In this document: positions 1-11,090 of the stretch, one piece after another
Layout: each line of letters begins with the position of its first letter
Position numbering within the stretch: the first letter of the stretch is position 1
Assembly: GCF_029227915.1 (NCBI RefSeq)
Contig: NC_079875.1
Location: 20,331,001 to 20,395,000 of the forward strand
Length of the DNA: 64,000 bases
From: Hydractinia symbiolongicarpus
Lineage: Eukaryota; Cnidaria; Hydrozoa; Anthoathecata; Hydractiniidae
Direction of reading: 5' to 3'
Made by a program: the position numbers and the translations under genes
Notes under the pieces: generated by a model
Seen by the model: the letters and a program-made list of their open reading frames with translations, nothing else
What the model was told of the DNA's origin: nothing
The model's database searches: none

Positions 1-232
1 GTGCGGCCATTATTGGACTGTAAAAGGCCATATTAAGGTCTTTATAAGACTGTGCACGTAGTTAAGAGTGTTCTAAGGCCACGGCGCTAAGGAGAACCAC
101 TTGGAACGTTGTAGTGCATTGAGACTGGAAGGAATAGTCCATTGGTTCCCTGCGCAGGCAGATAGAATCACGTGATTTGCGTGTGAGGCTATATTAGACT
201 GCAAAAGGCCATATTACGGCCTTTATAGGACT

Positions 233-414
233 GTGCACGTAGTTAAGAGTGTTCTAAGGCCACGGCGCTAAGGAGAATCCCTTGGAACGTTGTATCGCAT
301 TGAGACTGGAACGACTAGTCCAATGGTAACCGGCTCAGGCAACACAAACCGCGTGATTTAAGTGTGCGGCCTTTATTAGACCGCAAAAGGCCATATTACG
401 GTCGTTGTAGGCTT
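233..414 (+). repeat. Chimeric A/B monomer
   Basis: The first half is class A (CCACGGCGCTAAGGAGAAT, CTTGGAACG). From about 290 it switches to class B: TCGCATTGAGACTGGAACGACTAGTCC, followed by an AAACCGCGTGATTTAAG tail and GTGTGCGGCC. Similar chimeras occur elsewhere, for example near 3140-3240, 8365-8470 and 11270-11340. Either unequal exchange within monomers or gene conversion between the two classes could produce them. Confidence 0.75.
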
Positions 415-1141
415 GTGCACGTAATTAAGAGTGTTCTAAGGCCACGGCGCTAAGGAGAACCACTTGGGACGTGCTGGTGCATTGGGACTGGAACGACTAG
501 TCCAATGATAACCGGCACAGGCAGCTGAAACCACGTGATTTACGTGTGAGGTCTTTATTAGACTGCAAAAGGCCATATTAGGGTCTTTTTAGGACTGTGC
601 ACGTAGTTAAGAGTGTTCTAAGGCCACGGCGCTAAGGAGAACCACTTGGAACGTTGTAGTGCATTGAGACTGGAAGGAATAGTCCATTGGTTCCCTGCGC
701 AGGCAGATAGAATCACGTGATTTGCGTGTGAGGCTATATTAGACTGCAAAAGGCCATATTGCAGCCTTAATAGGACGATGCACGTAGTTAAGAGTGTTCT
801 AAAGCGACGGCGCTAATGAAAACGACTTGGGACGTTGTAGCACATTGAGACTGGAAAGACTAGTCCAATGGTAACCGGCTCAGGCAACTCAAACCGCGTG
901 ATTTAAGTGTGCGGCCTTTATTAGACCGCAAAAGGCCATATTACGGTCGTTGTAGGCCCGTGCACGTAATTAAGAGGGTTCTAAGGCCACGGCGCTAAGG
1001 AGAACCAGTTGGAACGTTGTACTGCATTGAGACTGGAAAGAATAGTACAATGGTTAGCTATGCAGGCAGATGAAACCACGTGATATACGTGTGAGGCCTT
1101 TATTAGACTGCAAAAGGCCATTTTACGGTCTTTATAGGACT

Positions 1142-1323
1142 GTGCACGTAGTTAAGAGTGTTCTAAGGCCACGGCGCTAAGGAGAACTACTTGGAACGTT
1201 GTTGTGCATTGAGACTGGAAGGAATAGTCCAATGGTAACCTGCGCAGGCAGATGGAACCACGTGATTTACGTGTGAGGCCTTTGTTAGACTGCAAAAGGT
1301 CATATTACAGCATTTATAGGACT
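1142..1323 (+). repeat. Representative class A monomer (182 bp)
   Basis: This complete monomer illustrates class A. It has GGCCACGGCGCTAAGG in the first third, ACTTGGAACGTTG in the middle, GGAAGGAATAGTCCAATGG after that, then CAGATGGAACCACGTG and GTGTGAGGCC in the tail. Hand count: 51 A, 47 T, 52 G, 32 C, with 7 CpG. The strand shown is therefore clearly G-rich relative to C. Class A usually carries the intact CACGTG palindrome. Confidence 0.9.
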
Positions 1324-1735
1324 GTGCACGTAGTTAAGAGTGTTCTAAGGCGACGGAGCTATTGAAAACGACTTGGGACGTTGAATTGCATTGAGACTGG
1401 AACGACTAGTCCAATCGTAACAGCAAAAGCAGCTAAAACCGCGTGATTAAAGTGTGCGGCCTTTATTAGACTGCAAAAGGCCATATTAGGCTGTTCTAAG
1501 GCCACGACGCTAAGGAGAACTACTTGGAACGTTGTAGTGCAATGAGACTGGAAGGAATAGTCCAATGGTAACCTGGGCAGGTAGATGGAACCACGTGATT
1601 TACATGTGAGGCTTTTATTAGACTGGAAAAGGGCATATTATAGCCTTTGTAGGACGATGCACGAGTGTTCTAAAGCGACAGCGCTAATGAAAACGACTTG
1701 GGACGTTGTAGCGCATTGAGACTGGAAGGAATAGT
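1230..1735. repeat. Segment duplicated at 4102-4606
   Basis: The two segments are offset by 2871-2872 bp. They share several private features: GACGTTGAATTGCATTG, the loss of about 31 bp after CCATATTAGG, the CCACGACGC variant, ACCTGGGCAGGTAGATGG, and the 8-bp GCACG/AGTGTTC deletion with CGACAGCGC. Sharing independent deletions shows common descent and not parallel mutation. Similarity is lost just after the final GGAATAGT, where the first copy reads AGAATGG and the second CCAATGG. Confidence 0.8.
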
Positions 1736-2780
1736 AGAATGGTAACCGGCGCAGGCAGCTGAAACCGCGTGATTTACGTGTGCCGCCATTATTGGACTGC
1801 AAAACGCCATATTAAGGTCTTTATAGGTCTGTGCACGTAGTTAAGAGTGTTCTAAAGCGACGGCGCTAATGAAAACGACTTGGGACGTTGTAGCGCATTG
1901 AGACTGGAAGGAATTGTCCAATGGTAACCGGCGCAGGCAGCTGAAAGCGCATGATTTTCGTGTGCAGCCATTATTGGACTGCAAAAGGCCATATTAAGGT
2001 CTTTATAGGACTGTGTACGTAGTTAAGAGTGTTCTAAGGCCACGGCGCTAAGGAGAACCTGTTGGAACGTTGTACTGCATTGAGACTGGAAAGAATAGTC
2101 CAATGGTAAGCTGTGCAGGCAGATGAAACCACGTGATTTACGTGTGAGGCCTTTATTAGACTGCAAAAGGCCATTTTACGGTCTTTATAGGACTGTGCAC
2201 GTAGTTAAGAGTGTTCTAAGGCCACGGCGCTAAGGAGAACTACTTGGAACGTTGTAGTGCATTGAGACTTGAAGGAATAGTCCAATGGTAACCTGCGCAG
2301 GCAGATGGAACCACGTGATTTACGTGTGAGGCCTTTATTAGACTGCAAAAGGTCATATTACAGAATTTATAGGACTGTGCACGTAGTTAAGAGTGTTCTA
2401 AAGCGACGGAGCTATTGAAAACGATTTGGGACGTTGATATAAATTGAGACTGGAACGACTAGTCCAATGGTAACCTGCAAAAGCAGCTAAAAGCGCGTGA
2501 TTAAAGTGTGCGGCCTTTATTAGACTGCCAAAGGCCATATTAGGGTCTTTATAGGACTGTGCACGTAGTTAAGAGTGTTCTAAGGCCACGGCGTTAAGGA
2601 GAACTACTTGGAACGTTGTAGTGCAATGAGACTGGAAGGAATAGTCCAATGGTAACCTGCGAAGGCAGATGGAACCACGTGATTTACATGTGAGGCTTTT
2701 ATTAGACTGGAAAAGGGCATATTATAGCGTTTGTAGGACGATGCACGTAGTTAAGAGTGTTCTAAAGCAACGGCGCTAAG

Positions 2781-4100
2781 GAGAACCACTTGGGACGTGT
2801 TAGTGCATTGGAACTTTAACGACTAGGCCAATGGTAACCCGCGCATGCAGCTGAAACCACGTGATTTACGTGTGCGGCCTTTATTAGACTGAAAAAGGCC
2901 ATATTACGATCGTTATAAGGCTGTGCACGTAATTAAGAGAGTTCTAAAGCCACGGCGCTAAGGAAAACCACTTGGAACGTTGTAGTGCATTGAGACTGGA
3001 GGAAACAGTTCAATGGTAACCTGCGCAGGCAGATAGAACCACGTGATTTGCGTGTGAGGCTATATTAGACTGCAAAAGGCCATATTACAGCCTTTATAGG
3101 ACTGTGCACGTAGTTAAGAGTGTTCTAAGGCCACGGCGCTAAGGAGAATCCCTTGGAACGTTGTATCGCATTGAGACTGGAACGACTAGTCCAATGGTAA
3201 CCGGCGAAAGCAGCTAAAACCGCGTGATTAAAGTGTGCGGCCTTTATTAGACTGCAAAATGCCATATTAGGGTCTTTATAAGGCTGTGCACGTAGTTAAG
3301 AGTGTTCTAAAGCCACGGCGCTAAGGAAAACCACTTGGAACGTTGTAGTGCATTGAGACTAAAAGGAATAGTCCATTGGTAACCTGCACAGGCAGATAAA
3401 ACCACGTGATTTGCGTGTGAGGCTATATTACACTGCAAAAGGCCATATTACAGCCTTTATAGGACGATACACGTAGTTAAGAGTGTTCTAAGGCCACGGC
3501 GCTAAGGAGAACTACTTGGAACGTTGTAGTGCAATGGGACTGGAAGGAATAGTCCAATGGTTACCTGCGTAGGCAGATGGAACCACGTGATTTACAATTG
3601 AGGCCTTTATTAGACTGCAAAAGGTCATATTATACCTTTTATAGGGCTGTGCACGTAGTTAAGAGTGTTCTAAAGCGACTGCAATAGTGAAAACGACATA
3701 GGACGTTGTAGCGCATTGAGACTGGAACGACTAGTCCAATGGTAACCGGCACAGGCAGCTAAAACCGCGTGATTAAAGTGTGCGGCCTTTATTAGACTGC
3801 AAAAGGCCATATTACGGTCGTTATAGGGCTGTGCACGTAATTAAGAGACTTCTAAGGCCACGGCGCTAAAGAAAACCACTTGGAACGTTGTTGTGCATTG
3901 AGACTGGAAGAAACAGTCAAATGGTAACCTGCGCAGGCAGATTGAACCACGTGATTTACGTGTGAGGCTTTTATTAGACTGCAAACGGCCGTATTACAGC
4001 CTTTATAGGACGATGCACGTAGTTAAAAGTGTTCTAAAGCGACGGCGCTAAGGAAAACGACTTGGGACGTTGTAGCGCATTGAGACTGAAACGACTAGCC
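2781..4100. repeat. Segment duplicated at 8012-9150, with one monomer more
   Basis: The start is marked by GACGTGTTAGTGCATTGGAAC at 2796, which recurs near 8028 (offset 5232). From the private variant GCAATAGTGA (3681 and 8732) to ACGACTAGCCC (4091 and 9142) the offset is 5051. The 181-bp change equals one monomer, present here near 3420-3600 and absent from the later copy. Both copies contain class A and B monomers; neither contains a gene. Confidence 0.82.
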
Positions 4101-4869
4101 CAATGGTAACCTGCGCAGGCAGATGGAACCACGTGATTTACGTGTGAGGCCTTTATTAGACTGCAAAAGGTCATATTACAGCATTTATAGGACTGTGTAC
4201 GTAGTTAAGAGTGTTCTAAGGCGACGGAGCTATTGAAAACGACTTGGGACGTTGAATTGCATTGAGACTGGAACGACTAGTCCAATGGTAACCTGCAAAA
4301 GCAGCTAAAACTGCGTGATTAAAGTGTGCGGCCTTTATTAGTCTGCAAAAGGCCATATTAGGGTGTTCTAAGGCCACGACGCTAAGGAGAACTACTTGGA
4401 ACGTTGTAGTGCAATGAGACTGGAAGGAATAGTCCAATGGTAACGTGGGCAGGTAGATGGAACCACGTGATTTACATGTGAGGCTTTTATTAGACTGGAA
4501 AAGGGCATATTATAGCCTTTGTAGGACGATGCACGAGTGTTCTAAAGCGACAGCGCTAATGAAAACGACTTGGGACGTTGTAGCGCATTGAGACTGGAAG
4601 GAATAGTCCAATGGTAACCGGCACAGCCAGCTGAAACCACGTGATTTACGTGTGCGGCATTTAATGAAACTGCAAAAGGCCATATTGCGGTCTCTATAAG
4701 ACCGTGCACGTAGTTAAGAGTGTTCTAAGGCCACGGCGCTAAAGAGAACCCCTTGGGACGTTGTAGTGCATTGGGACTGGAACGAATAGTCCAATGGTAA
4801 CCGGCACAGCCAGCTGAAACCACGTGATTTACGTGTGCGGCATTTAATGAAACTGCAAAAGGCCATATT

Positions 4870-4888
4870 ACGGTCTCTATAAGACCGT
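4870..4888. other. Variant hairpin ACGGTCT-CTATA-AGACCGT
   Basis: A perfect 7-bp inverted repeat with a 5-base loop, created by the change from CTTTATAGGACTG to CTCTATAAGACCG. It directly precedes GTGCACG. The same hairpin is at 10318-10336 and 13037-13055, and a 6-bp-arm version is near 4688-4706. All are in GCGGCATTTAATG monomers. Confidence 0.75.
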
Positions 4889-4904
4889 GCACGTAGTTAA
4901 GAGT

Positions 4905-4921
4905 GTTCGAAGGCCACGGCG
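4905..4921 (+). promoter_or_regulatory. Degenerate CENP-B-box-like motif
   Basis: Compared with the CENP-B box NTTCGNNNNANNCGGGN, this 17-mer keeps TTCG and CGG at exact spacing but has C for the central A and C for the last G, so seven of nine fixed positions match. The same is true at 10353-10369 and 13072-13088. Most monomers read TTCT here and match six of nine. Functional binding is doubtful without the central A. Confidence 0.25.
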
Positions 4922-5240
4922 CTAAGGATTACTACTTGGAACGTTGTAGTACAATGAGACTGGAAGGAATAGTCCAATGGTAACCTGCGCAGGCAGATGG
5001 AACCACGTGATTTACGTGTGAGGTCTTTATTAGACTGCAAAAGATCATATTACAGCCTTTATAGGACTGTGCACGTAGTTAAGAATGTGCTAAGGCGACG
5101 GAGCTAATCAAAAGGACTTGGGACGTTGTATCGCATCGAGACTGGGACGACTAGTCCAATGGTAACCGGCACAGGCAGCTAAAACCGCGTGATTAAAGTG
5201 TGCGGCCTTTATTAGACTGCAAAAGATCATAATACAGCCT

Positions 5241-7015
5241 TTATAGGACCGGCACGTAGTTAAGAATGTGCTAAGGCCACGGCGCAAATGAAAACGACTT
5301 GAGACTTTGCAGCGCATTGCGATTGGAACGACTAGTCCAATGGTAACATGAGCAGACAAGTGAAACCACGTGATTTACGTGTGCGGCCTTTATTAGACTG
5401 CAAAAGGCCATGTTACAGCCTTTGTAGGATTGTGCACGTAGTTAAGAGTGTTCTAAGGCGACGGCGCTAATGAAAATCACTTGTGATTTTTTAGCGCATT
5501 GAAAGGGGAATGAATAGTCCAATGGTAACATGAGCAGACAAGTGAAACCACGTGATTTACGTGTGCGGCCTTTATTAGACTGCAAAAGGCCATGTTACAG
5601 CCTTTATAGGATTGTGCACGTAGTTAAGACTGTTCTAAGGCGACGGCGCTAATGAAAATCACTTGGGATTTTGTAGCGCATTGAAACGGGAATGAATAGT
5701 TCAATGGAAACCTGCGCAGGCAGATGGAACCACGTGATTTACGTGTGAGGCTTTTATTAGACTGCAAAAGGCCATACTACGGTCTTTGTAGGACGATGCA
5801 CGTAGTTAAGAGTGTTCTAAAGCGACGGCGCTAATGAAAACGACTTGGGACGTTGCAGCGCATTGAGACTGGAAGGAATTGTCCAATGGTAACCGGCGCA
5901 GGCAGCTGAAACCGCATGATTTACGTGTGCAGCCGTTATTGGACTGCAAAAGGCCATATTAAGGTCTTTATAGGACCGGCACGTAGTTAAGAATGTGCTA
6001 AGGCCACGGCGCAAATGAAAACGACTTGAGACTTTGCAGCGCATTGCGATTGGAACGACTAGTCCAATGGTAACATGCGCAGACAAGTGAAACCACGTGA
6101 TTTACGTGTGCGGCCTTTATTAGACTGCAAAAGGCCATGTTACAGCCTTTATAGGATTGTGCACGTAGTTAAGAGTGTTCTAAGGCGACGGAGGTAATGA
6201 AAACGACTTAGGACGTTTTATCGCATTGAGACTGGAACGACTAGTCCAATGGTAACCGGCGAAAGCAGCTAAAACCGCGTGATTGAAGTGTGCGCCTTTA
6301 TTAGACTGCAAAAGGCCATATTAGGGTCTTTATAGGACTGTGCACGTAGTTAAGAGTTTTCTAAAGCTACGACGCTAAGGAGAACTACTTGGAACGTTTT
6401 AGTGCAATGAGACTGGAAGGAATAGCCAATGGTAACCTGGGCAGGCAGATGGAATCACGTGATTTACATGTGAGGCTTTTATTAGACTGGAAAAGGGCAT
6501 GTTATAGCCTTTGTAGGACGATGCACGTAGTTAAGAGTGTTCTAAAGCGACGGCGCTAATGAAAACGACTTGGGACGTTGTAGCGCATTGAGACTGGAAT
6601 GAATAGTAGAATGGTAACCTGCGCAGGCAGCTGAAACCGCGTGACTTACGTGTGCGGCCATTATTGGACTGCAAAAGGCCATATTAAGGTCTTTATAGGA
6701 CTGTGCACGTAGTTAAGAGTGTTCTACAGCGACGGCGCTAATGAAATCGACTTGGGACGTTGTAGCGCATTGAGACTGGAAGGGCTAGTGCAGTGGTAAC
6801 CGGTGCAGGCAACTCAAACCGCGTGATTTAAGTGTGCGGCCTTTATTAGACTGCAAAAGGCCATACTACGGTCTTTGTAGGACGATGCACGTAGTTAAGA
6901 GTGTTCTAAAGCGACGGCGCTAATGAAAACGACTTGGGACGTTGTAGCGCATTGAGACTGGAAGGAGTAGTAGAATGGTAACCGGCGCAGGCAGCTGAAA
7001 CTGCGTGATTTACGT
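5241..7015. repeat. Satellite block with GGACCGGCACG and AAAATCACTTG variants
   Basis: The variant GGACCGGCACGTAG occurs at 5249 and 5977 (728 bp apart, four monomers) and again at 11417. Monomers near 5473 and 5655 carry GAAAATCACTTG variants shared with 11640, 12730, 13277 and 13457. The part at about 6300-6610 reappears at about 11930-12240 (offset 5633), marked by GGAATAGCCAATGG, a 2-bp shortening of GGAATAGTCCAATGG. No gene is present. Confidence 0.75.
5473..5490. other. Near-perfect palindrome AAAATCAC-TT-GTGATTTT
   Basis: An 8-bp perfect inverted repeat with a 2-base centre, found only in a few variant class B monomers where CGACTTGGGACGTTG has become TCACTTGTGATTTT. Further perfect copies are at 12730-12747 and 13277-13294. 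Related monomers near 5655, 11640 and 13457 read TTGGGATTTT or TTAGGATTTT and keep only six-base arms. Confidence 0.75.
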
Positions 7016-8011
7016 GTGCGGCCATTATTGAACTGTAAAAGGCCATATTAAGGTCTTTATAAGACTGTGCACGTAGTTAAGAGTGTTCTAAGGCCACGGC
7101 GCTAAGGAGAACCACTTGGAACGTTGTAGTGCATTGAGACTGGAAGGAATAGTCCATTGGTTCCCTGCGCAGGCAGATAGAATCACGTGGTTTGCGTGTG
7201 AGGCTATATTAGACTGCAAAAGGCCATATTACAGCCTTAATAGGACGATGCACGTAGTTAAGAGTGTTCTAAAGCGACGGCGCTAATGAAAACGACTTGA
7301 AACGTTGTAGCACATTGAGACTGGAAAGACTAGTCCAATGGTAACCGGCTCAGGCAACTCAAACCGCGTGATTTAAGTGTGCGGCCTTTATTAGACCGCA
7401 AAAGGCCATATTACGGTCGTTGTAGGCCTGTGCACAATTAAGAGTGTTCTAAGGCCACGGCGCTAAGGAGAACCACTTGGGACGTGCTGGTGCCTTGGGA
7501 CTGGAACGACTAGTCCAATGAAACCGGCACAGGCAGTTGAAACCACGTGATTTACGTGTGAGGTCTTTATTAGACTGCAAAAGGCCATATTAGGGTCTTT
7601 TTAGGACTGTGCACGTAGTTAAGAGTGTTCTAAGGCCACGGCGCTAGAGAGAACTACTTGGAACGTTGTAGTGCATTGAGACTGCAAGGAATAGTCCAAT
7701 GGTAACCTGCGCAGGCAGATGGAACCACGTGATTTACGTGTGAGGCCTTTATTAGACTGCAAAAGGTCATATTACAGCATTTATAGGACTGTGCACGTAG
7801 TTAAGAGTGTTCTAAAGCAACGGTGCTAATAAAAACCACTTGAAACGTTGTATTGCATCAATACTGGAAGGAATAGTCCAATGGTAACCTGCGCAGGCAG
7901 ATGGAACCACGTGATTTACGTGTGAGGCCTTTATTAGACTGCAAAAGGCCATATTACAGCCTTTATAGGGCTGTGCACGTAGTTAAGAGTGTCCTAAGGC
8001 CACGGCGCTAA
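7016..8011. repeat. Composite of monomers also seen at 1-960
   Basis: The monomer starting at 7016 matches base 1 onward (offset 7015), including ACTGTAAAAGG and CTTTATAAGACTG. The following material (7201 onward) matches 731 onward (offset 6470), with GGCTATATTAG, CCTTAATAGGACG and CACATTGAGACTGGAAAGAC. From 7381 the match returns to 366 onward (offset 7015), with GACGTGCTGGTGC. The same monomer types therefore occur in a different order, as expected from repeated unequal exchange. Confidence 0.7.
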
Positions 8012-9150
8012 GGAGAACCACTTGGGACGTGTTAGTGCATTGGAACTTGAACGACTAGTCCAATGGTAACCCGCGCATGCAGCTGAAACCACGTGATTTA
8101 CGTGTGCGGCCTTTATTAGACTGAAAAAGGCCATATTACGGTCGTTATAAGGCTGTGCACGTAATTAAGAGAGTTCTAAAGCCACGGCGCTAAGGAAAAC
8201 CACTTGGAACGTTGTAGTGCATTGAGACTGGAAGAAACAGTCCAATGGTAACCTGCGCAGGCAGATAGAACCACGTGATTTGCGTGTGAGGCTATATTAG
8301 ACTGCAAAAGGCCATATTACAGCCTTTATAGGACTGTGCACGTAGTTAAGAGTGTTCTAAGGCCACGGCGCTAAGGAGAATCCCTTGGAATGTTGTATCG
8401 CATTGAGACTGGAACGACTAGTCCAATGGTAACTGGCAAAAGCAGCTAAAACCGCGTGATTAAAGTGTGCGGCCTTTATTAGACTGCAAAATGCCATATT
8501 AGGGTCTTTATAAGGCTGTGCACGAAGTTAAGAGTGTTCTAAAGCCACGGCGCTAAGGAAAACCACTTGGAACGTTGTAGTGCATTGAGACTAAAAGGAA
8601 TAGTCCATTGGTAACCTACACAGGCAGATAAAACCACGTGATTTACATTTGAGGCCTTTATTAGACTGCAAAAGGTCATATTATACCTTTTATAGGGCTG
8701 TGCACGTAGTTAAGAGTGTTCTAAAGCGACTGCAATAGTGAAAACGACTTGGGACGTTGTAGCGCATTGAGACTGGAACGACTAGTCCAATGGTAACCGG
8801 CACAGGCAGCTAAAACCGCGTGATTAAAGTGTGCGGCCTTTATTAGACTGCAAAAGGCCATATTACGGTCGTTATAGGGCTGTGCACGTAAGTAAGAGAC
8901 TTCTAAGGCCACGGCGCTAAAGAAAACCACTTGGAACGTTGTTGTGCATTGAGACTGGAAGAAACAGTCAAATGGTAACCTGCGCAGGCAGATTGAACCA
9001 CGTGATTTACGTGTGAGGCTTTTATTAGACTGCAAACGGCCGTATTACAGCCTTTATAGGACGATGCACGTAGTTAAAAGTGTTCTAAAGCGACGGCGCT
9101 AAGGAAAACGACTTTGGACGTTGTAGCGCATTGAGACTGAAACGACTAGC
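8012..9150. repeat. Second copy of the 2781-4100 segment, one monomer shorter
   Basis: It matches the earlier copy closely through GACGTGTTAGTGC, GGCTATATTAG, GGAGAATCCC, GACTAAAAGG and GCAATAGTG. Near 8640 it jumps from ACCACGTGATTTAC straight to ATTTGAGGCC, skipping the monomer present at about 3420-3600 in the first copy. Either the first copy gained a monomer or this one lost it. Similarity ends after ACGACTAGCCCAATGGTAA. Confidence 0.8.
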
Positions 9151-10187
9151 CCAATGGTAATCGGCGCAGGCAGCTGAAACTGCGTGATTAATGTGTGCGG
9201 CCTTTATTAGACTGCAAAAGGCCATATTACGGTCGTTATAGGGCTGTGCACGTAATTAAGAGAGTTCTAAAGCCACGGCGCTAAGGAGAACCACTTGAAA
9301 CGCTGTAGGGCATTGAGACTGGAAGGAATAGTCCAATGGTAAGCTGCGCAGGCAGATGAAACCACGTGATTTACGTGTGAGGTCTTTATTAGACTGCAAA
9401 AAGCCATACTACAGCCTTTATAGGACTGTGCACGTAGTTAAGAGTGTTTTAAGGCCACGGCGCTAAGGAGAATCACTTAAACCGTTGTGGTGCATTGAGA
9501 CTAAAAGGAAAAGTCCAATGTTAACCTGTGCAGGCAGATGGAACCGCGTGATTTACGTGTGAGGCATTTAGACAGGAAAAGGGCATATTATAGCCTTGGT
9601 AGGACGATGCACGTATTTAAGAGTGTTCCAGAGCAACGGCGATAAGGAAAACCACTTGGAACGTTGAAGTGCATTGAGACTGGAAGAAACAGTCCAATGG
9701 TAACCTGCGCAGGCAGCTGAAACCACTTGATTTACGTGTGCGGCCTTTATTGGACTGCAAAAGGCCATATTACAGCCTTTATAGGACTGTGCACGTAGTT
9801 AAGAGTGTTCTAAGGCGACGGCACTAATGAAAACGACTTGGGACGTTGTAGCGCATTGAGACTGAAACGACTAGTCCAATGGTAATCGGCGCTGGCAGCT
9901 GAAACTGCGTGATTAAAGTGTGCGCCTTTATTAGACTGCAAAAGGCCATATTACGGTCGTTATAGGGCTGTGCACGTAATTAAGAGAGTTCTAAAGCCAC
10001 GGCGCTAAGGAGAACGACTTGGAACGCTGTAGGGCATTGAGACTGGAAGGAATAGTCCAATGGTAAGCTGCGCAGGCAGATGAAACCACGTGATGTACGT
10101 GTGAGGCCTTTATTAGACTGCAAAAGGCCATATTACAGCCTTTATAGGATGATGCACGTAGTTAAGAGTGTTCTAAGGCCACGGCGC
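9151..10187. repeat. Satellite block, mixed monomers
   Basis: About 5.7 monomers. An internal pair near 9165-9365 and 9890-10085 shares GGTAATCGGCG, CTGAAACTGCGTG, GGTCGTTATAGGGCTG and the CGCTGTAGGGC variant. One monomer near 9565 has lost about 10 bp between GAGGC and ATTTAGACAGG. No gene or non-satellite DNA is seen. Confidence 0.7.
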
Positions 10188-10370
10188 TAAAGAGAACCAC
10201 TTGGGACGTTGTAGTGCATTGGGACTGGAACGAATAGTCCAATGGTAACCGGCACAGCCAGCTGAAACCACGTGATTTACGTGTGCGGCATTTAATGAAA
10301 CTGCAAAAGGCCATATTACGGTCTCTATAAGACCGTGCACGTAGTTAAGAGTGTTCGAAGGCCACGGCGC

Positions 10371-11090
10371 TAAGGATTACTACTTGGAACGTTGTAGTAC
10401 AATGAGACTGGAAGGAATAGTCCAATGGTAATCTGCGCAGGCAGATGGAACCACGTGATTTACGTGTGAGGCCTTTATTAGACTGCAAAAGATCATATTA
10501 CAGCCTTTATAGGACTGTGCACGTAGTTAAGAATGTGCTAAGGCGACGGAGCTAATGAAAAGGACTTAGGACGTTGTATCGCATCGAGACTGGGACGACT
10601 AGTCCAATGGTACCCGGCACAGGCAGCTGAAACCGCGTGATTAAAGTGGCCTTTATTAGACTGAAAAAGGCCATATTACGGTCGTTATAGGGCTGTGCAC
10701 GTAATTAAGAGAGTTCTAAAGCCACGGCGCTAAGGATTACTACTTGGAACGTTGTAGTACAATGAGACTGGAAGGAATAGTCCAATGGTAACCTGCGCAG
10801 GCAGATGGAACCACGTGATTTACGTGTGAGGCCTTTATTAGACTGCAAAAGATCATATTACAGCCTTTATAGGACTGTGCACGTAGTTAAGAATGTGCTA
10901 AGGCGACGGAGCTAATGAAAAGGACTTGGGACGTTGTATCGCATCGAGACTGGGACGACTAGTCCAATGGTAACCGGCACAGGCAGCTAAAACCGCGTGA
11001 TTAAAGTGGCCTTTATTAGACTGAAAAAGGCCATATTACGGTCGTTATAGGGCTGTGCACGTAATTAAGAGAGTTCTAAAGCCACGGTGC
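10371..11090. repeat. 360-bp dimer tandem duplication
   Basis: The variant TAAGGATTACTACTTGGAAC occurs at 10371 and again at 10731, exactly 360 bp later. Everything between follows suit in both copies: AAAAGATCATATTACAG, GAATGTGCTAAGG, GCTAATGAAAAGGACTT, GCATCGAGACTGGGACG and the shortened AAAGTGGCCTTTATTAG. The copies differ at only a few bases (for example GGTAATCTG versus GGTAACCTG). The second copy ends near 11090, where GCTAAGGAAAACC replaces GCTAAGGATTAC. A dimer made of one class A and one class B monomer was duplicated. Confidence 0.85.

Larger units (their letters stand above)
1..2780. repeat. Satellite block with an internal ~1.05-kb duplication
   Basis: The block mixes A, B and chimeric monomers. 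The segment at about 960-1690 reappears at about 2013-2780. Its offset is 1053 bp up to about 1480 and 1084 bp beyond. The change comes from a 31-bp deletion in the first copy near 1487, which removes the CTTTATAGGACTGTGCACG part of one monomer. The same deletion occurs in the related segment near 4350. An 8-bp deletion (GCACG joined to AGTGTTC) marks the monomer at about 1652. No gene is present. Confidence 0.8.
4101..5240. repeat. Satellite block with GCGGCATTTAATG variant monomers
   Basis: Two adjacent monomers (variant sites 4654 and 4837, 183 bp apart) carry GCGGCATTTAATGAAACTGC in place of GCGGCCTTTATTAGACTGC. They also carry CTCTATAAGACCG in place of CTTTATAGGACTG. The segment at about 4740-5200 reappears at 10188-10648 (offset 5448) with the same variant, GTGTTCGAAGG, and GGATTACTACTTGG. 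Its first part (4102-4606) is the second copy of the 1230-1735 segment. Confidence 0.78.

Noticed and set aside
1300-1330. Core promoter (CCAAT plus TTTATAGG as a TATA-like box)
   Set aside because: TTTATAGG is a weak TATA match, and both motifs occur in every monomer as part of the repeat. Nothing singles out any copy as a real start site.
4901-4915. Possible RNA polymerase III B box at GTTCGAAGGC
   Set aside because: Only a few monomers carry TTCGA, the consensus end is off by one base, and no matching A box or T-run terminator is placed suitably. No tRNA-like fold was seen.
8721-9035. Minus-strand reading frame of 104 codons, with a similar one at 29438-29752 and many shorter ones
   Set aside because: They are translations of satellite monomers. 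The same peptides recur wherever the same variants occur. Monomer length (181-182) shifts frame at each copy, and small deletions change frame freely. There is no sign of coding constraint.
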